Source: Prevotella jejuni (lineage in GTDB: Bacteria > Bacteroidota > Bacteroidia > Bacteroidales > Bacteroidaceae). From it: DNA of 64,000 nucleotides. The position numbers and the translations under genes were made by a program. Location: the NCBI RefSeq assembly GCF_900187995.1, contig NZ_FZNZ01000007.1, positions 54,751-118,750 on the forward strand, written 5' to 3'. A model generated the notes under the pieces. It searched no databases and was not told the DNA's origin. It saw nothing but the letters and a program-made list of their open reading frames with translations. Positions 62,397-64,000 of the stretch are shown here, piece after piece; the first letter of the stretch is position 1; every line of letters begins with the position of its first letter.

Positions 62397-62481
62397 TATA
62401 AGGTGATGGATTGTTTAGAGAGATGTGTTCTCACGCAATCCTCCTCGTTCTTGATAAATATTCTTTTATTTATAAGCTCTT

Positions 62482-62520
62482 AGGGCTGGGGACTGATAAG
62501 CGTTCTCAGCCCTCTTGTTT
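62482..62520 (+). terminator. Terminator of the licD operon
   Basis: Stem AGGGCTGGGGAC (62482-62493) / GTTCTCAGCCCT (62502-62513) with G-U pairs, followed by CTTGTTTGTT. Confidence 0.7.
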
Positions 62521-62554
62521 GTTATTCTTCCTTATTATCTCAATTTGACATGAA

Positions 62555-62670
62555 AATGATTTTCCTGTCACATCTGTCATGTCTTGTGTGCTCCTAATAC
62601 CTTGATAATCAAAAGATATCCTTCAAATGTTAAAATGACAGCAACTAAAACTAAAATTAAATTAGGGTAA
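62555..62670 (-). repeat. Repeat family D, copy 2 (inverted)
   Basis: Reverse complement of the block order at 57155-57265: CCTAATTTAATTTTAGTTTT, TGCTGTCATTTTAACATTTG and ATGACAGATGTGACAGGAAA. An 85-codon minus-strand frame at 62577-62834 overlaps it; only its hydrophobic C-terminus looks peptide-like. Nothing else is seen to 62940. Confidence 0.65.
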
Positions 62671-62955
62671 TAGGAGTGTTTGTTTCCCTTATTTAAATAG
62701 GTAATAGCAGTCGCTTTTCGTGGTGAACCACTTTTGTTCTTAATATCATGACGTTTGTATATAAGGCGAGCAAGAGTTAATAAGATTATTTGTAAGTGTA
62801 AATAATATTCATAATCGTAATTTTTACGGGTCAACTTAACTTTGATTAGGAGTGTTTAACTAAAACGGCAATAATAAAGAAGGAAAGGAAAAATAAACGA
62901 ATAAAAAGGAAATTTATAACAATTATTCGATAATTGTCTTACAAGCGGTTTGCTT

Positions 62956-62963
62956 TAACTTTG
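62956..62963 (+). promoter_or_regulatory. Promoter with long leader for the BspA-like gene (TAACTTTG)
   Basis: TAACTTTG with TTG 19 bases upstream. The start codon is 265 bases further on, so the transcript has a ~255-nt leader. The leader has paired segments and no ORF. Confidence 0.6.
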
Positions 62964-63227
62964 CAATACTAAAATTAAGATATCTCCACATAGGTGTCAG
63001 GACAAAAATATTCAAGCACGCTGAGGCGGCCTAATAACTCAAAGTTCTACTCCGTGAGAGTCTTTCTAACGACTGGAAGATGGTTATCCGTTGTACAGTG
63101 TGTCTGGGTAATGAATGGTATATATATAATTATGTGACATCATCGCAAGACTCAAAGCTTTTGATAAAGACCCCTTTTGAATAGAGAAGGAAAAGATATA
63201 TCAAATAATTAAAACTAAAGACGAAAA

Positions 63228-63593
63228 ATGAAGAAAATTAAATTCCTTTTGTTCGTACTGCTTGCATTGCTGTATGTGTCCAATGCAAACGCATTGATAG
63301 TGAACGACACTTTCACTCGGGATGGTAATACGTACAGGGTTACTAAGATGGATGAGGCTCATGATGGCATCCCCCAAACTTACAATGTGGCGTTTGTATC
63401 ATCTACGAACACTACCGTAAACATTCCTGCAACTGTTGCGGATCCTCATAACCAGTACACTTTTAATGTAACGGCTATTGCTAATAACAGTACAGTTCCT
63501 AATGCAACATCCGTCACGATGCCTAACACAATCGTACGAATTGAGGCTAATGCGTTCAAGGGTGGTAATATCACAAGCGCAAGTTCAACATAG
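63228..63593 (+). CDS. BspA-like leucine-rich-repeat surface protein, 3' truncated
   Basis: 121 residues, far shorter than BspA-like proteins usually are. Basic start and signal peptide (LLFVLLALLYVSNANA, cleavage ~23), then the beginning of a Treponema/Bacteroidota LRR_5 array: IPATVADPHNQYTFNVTAIANN (split: IPATVADPHNQ, YTFNVTAIANN) and VTMPNTIVRIEANAFKGG, which is the typical 'IPxxVxxIGxxAFxGC' repeat. The frame stops at TAG in 63591-63593 just after the first repeat, where DNA of an IS30-like element appears to begin. A broken or interrupted gene is likely. Such proteins bind host matrix in oral species. Confidence 0.75.
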   Translation: MKKIKFLLFVLLALLYVSNANALIVNDTFTRDGNTYRVTKMDEAHDGIPQTYNVAFVSSTNTTVNIPATVADPHNQYTFNVTAIANNSTVPNATSVTMPNTIVRIEANAFKGGNITSASST

Positions 63594-64000
63594 AACTGCA
63601 ATCCCAAGTGCTGGTGTAGCTTAATAATCTATACCTGAAAACACCGAGGGGTTTGGGGGCGAGAAGCCCCCATGAGAAGAAAATCAACAAGCAATGCATA
63701 AAAATAAGAAAGGGAGACCTCTGTCTCCCAAAGATTAATTAATTTTGCATTGCAATGTACAAACAATTAACCTCGGAGCAAAGGTACACAATTTCTGTGC
63801 TACTCCAAAATAGAACGAAACAAAAAGATATTGCCAAGGCGATAAATGTAAGTGCAAGTACAGTGTCTCGTGAAATAAGACGTAATAGCGGAGTCAGAAG
63901 ACACTATAATTGGGAAACTGCCCAAGCAAATGCAGTACAAACAAGGCGCAGAAAGCCAGGCAATCGTTCAGTAGACAAGGATGTCATGGAAGAGGCGAAG
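63594..64000 (+). mobile_element. IS30-family element, left end, runs off window
   Basis: Begins somewhere near 63580-63600, where the BspA-like frame ends at AGTTCAACATAGAACTG. The untranslated lead has hairpins GGGGGC / GCCCCC (63654-63671) and GGGAGAC / GTCTCCC (63712-63729). The transposase starts at 63755. The exact IR and the target repeat cannot be set without the right end. Confidence 0.55.
63755..64000 (+). CDS. IS30-family transposase, N-terminal part
   Basis: 82 codons open to the edge. YKQLTSEQRYTISVLLQNRT (2-21) and the HTH KDIAKAINVSASTVSREIRR (~24-43), with RNSGVRRHYNWETAQA after, are the N-terminal IS30 DNA-binding signature. The DDE catalytic core lies outside the window. 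The start follows a T-rich stretch and no SD is needed. Confidence 0.93.
   Translation, partial: MYKQLTSEQRYTISVLLQNRTKQKDIAKAINVSASTVSREIRRNSGVRRHYNWETAQANAVQTRRRKPGNRSVDKDVMEEAK

Noticed and set aside
62577..62834. 85-codon minus-strand frame
   Set aside because: It overlaps repeat family D; only a hydrophobic tail looks peptide-like and the family D copy at 57155 breaks the frame.

Overview
The window reads as a chromosomal segment of a Bacteroidota bacterium, most likely Prevotella (oral or gut, P. melaninogenica-like). I infer this from the many -7/-33 promoters of the TAnnTTTG / TTTG type instead of sigma70 boxes, a type III glutamine synthetase, a glycine-lipid acyltransferase pair, a fimbrillin/FISUMP-like lipoprotein, an HU-HIG DNA-binding protein, a BspA-like leucine-rich-repeat gene, LL-diaminopimelate aminotransferase, and the general protein flavour. 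No sequence search was possible, so the genus is inference. I saw no tRNA, rRNA or CRISPR array.

Layout. (1) 1-2.2 kb: two unrecognised minus-strand genes, the first cut by the edge, and one doubtful plus-strand ORF. (2) 2.6-19.2 kb: an almost complete division and cell-wall (dcw) cluster on the minus strand, in transcription order mraZ-rsmH-ftsL-ftsI-murE-mraY-murD-ftsW-murG-murC-ftsQ-ftsA-ftsZ, with three MraZ-type operator repeats at the front and an intrinsic terminator behind ftsZ; murF and ddl are not in it. (3) 19.9-28.4 kb: glycine-lipid genes glsA-glsB, glutamine synthetase III, a candidate ~190-nt small RNA with its own promoter and terminator, a membrane-bound AraC regulator and a PIF1-like helicase. 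(4) 28.5-32.3 kb: accessory island with a 41-aa hydrophobic peptide gene, a leader ORF ending in a (CT)13 tract just ahead of an intrinsic terminator, a small acidic peptide, a lipoprotein whose C-terminus looks like the variable region of a diversity-generating retroelement (DGR) target, two hairpins, a 33-codon fragment that looks like the DGR MutS-like accessory protein, tandem palindromes, and an HU-HIG protein. (5) 32.8-39.5 kb: housekeeping minus-strand genes (TIGR02757 family, bcp, dapL, dapF, M13 peptidase). (6) 40.1-44.2 kb: an AAA ATPase gene preceded by four identical-architecture palindromes at exact 33-bp spacing, and a DUF2339 membrane protein. (7) 44.4-62.4 kb: cell-surface glycan region: a phosphoethanolamine-transferase-like sulfatase-fold enzyme, two acyltransferases, a UbiA-HAD-GtrA set suggesting polyprenyl-phospho-pentose synthesis, two paralogous membrane proteins, a GT2, a Wzx-like flippase, then LicD, an IspD/TarI-like cytidylyltransferase, an SDR and a glycosyltransferase-like protein. 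(8) 63.2-64 kb: a BspA-like gene with a long leader, cut short next to an IS30-family transposase that runs off the window.

The dcw genes, dapF/dapL (meso-DAP synthesis, matching the DNPR motif in MurE) and the surface-glycan genes together cover much of envelope building. The non-coding gaps carry several families of dispersed repeats, the most frequent built from a 'CAAGAAGGGCGTCTTCTT'-like palindromic unit.

The most promising candidates for something new are the CT-tract/attenuator leader upstream of the DGR-like lipoprotein (28.9-31.4 kb), the 33-bp palindrome array at 40.14-40.25 kb, and the orphan small RNA at 24.5-24.7 kb.
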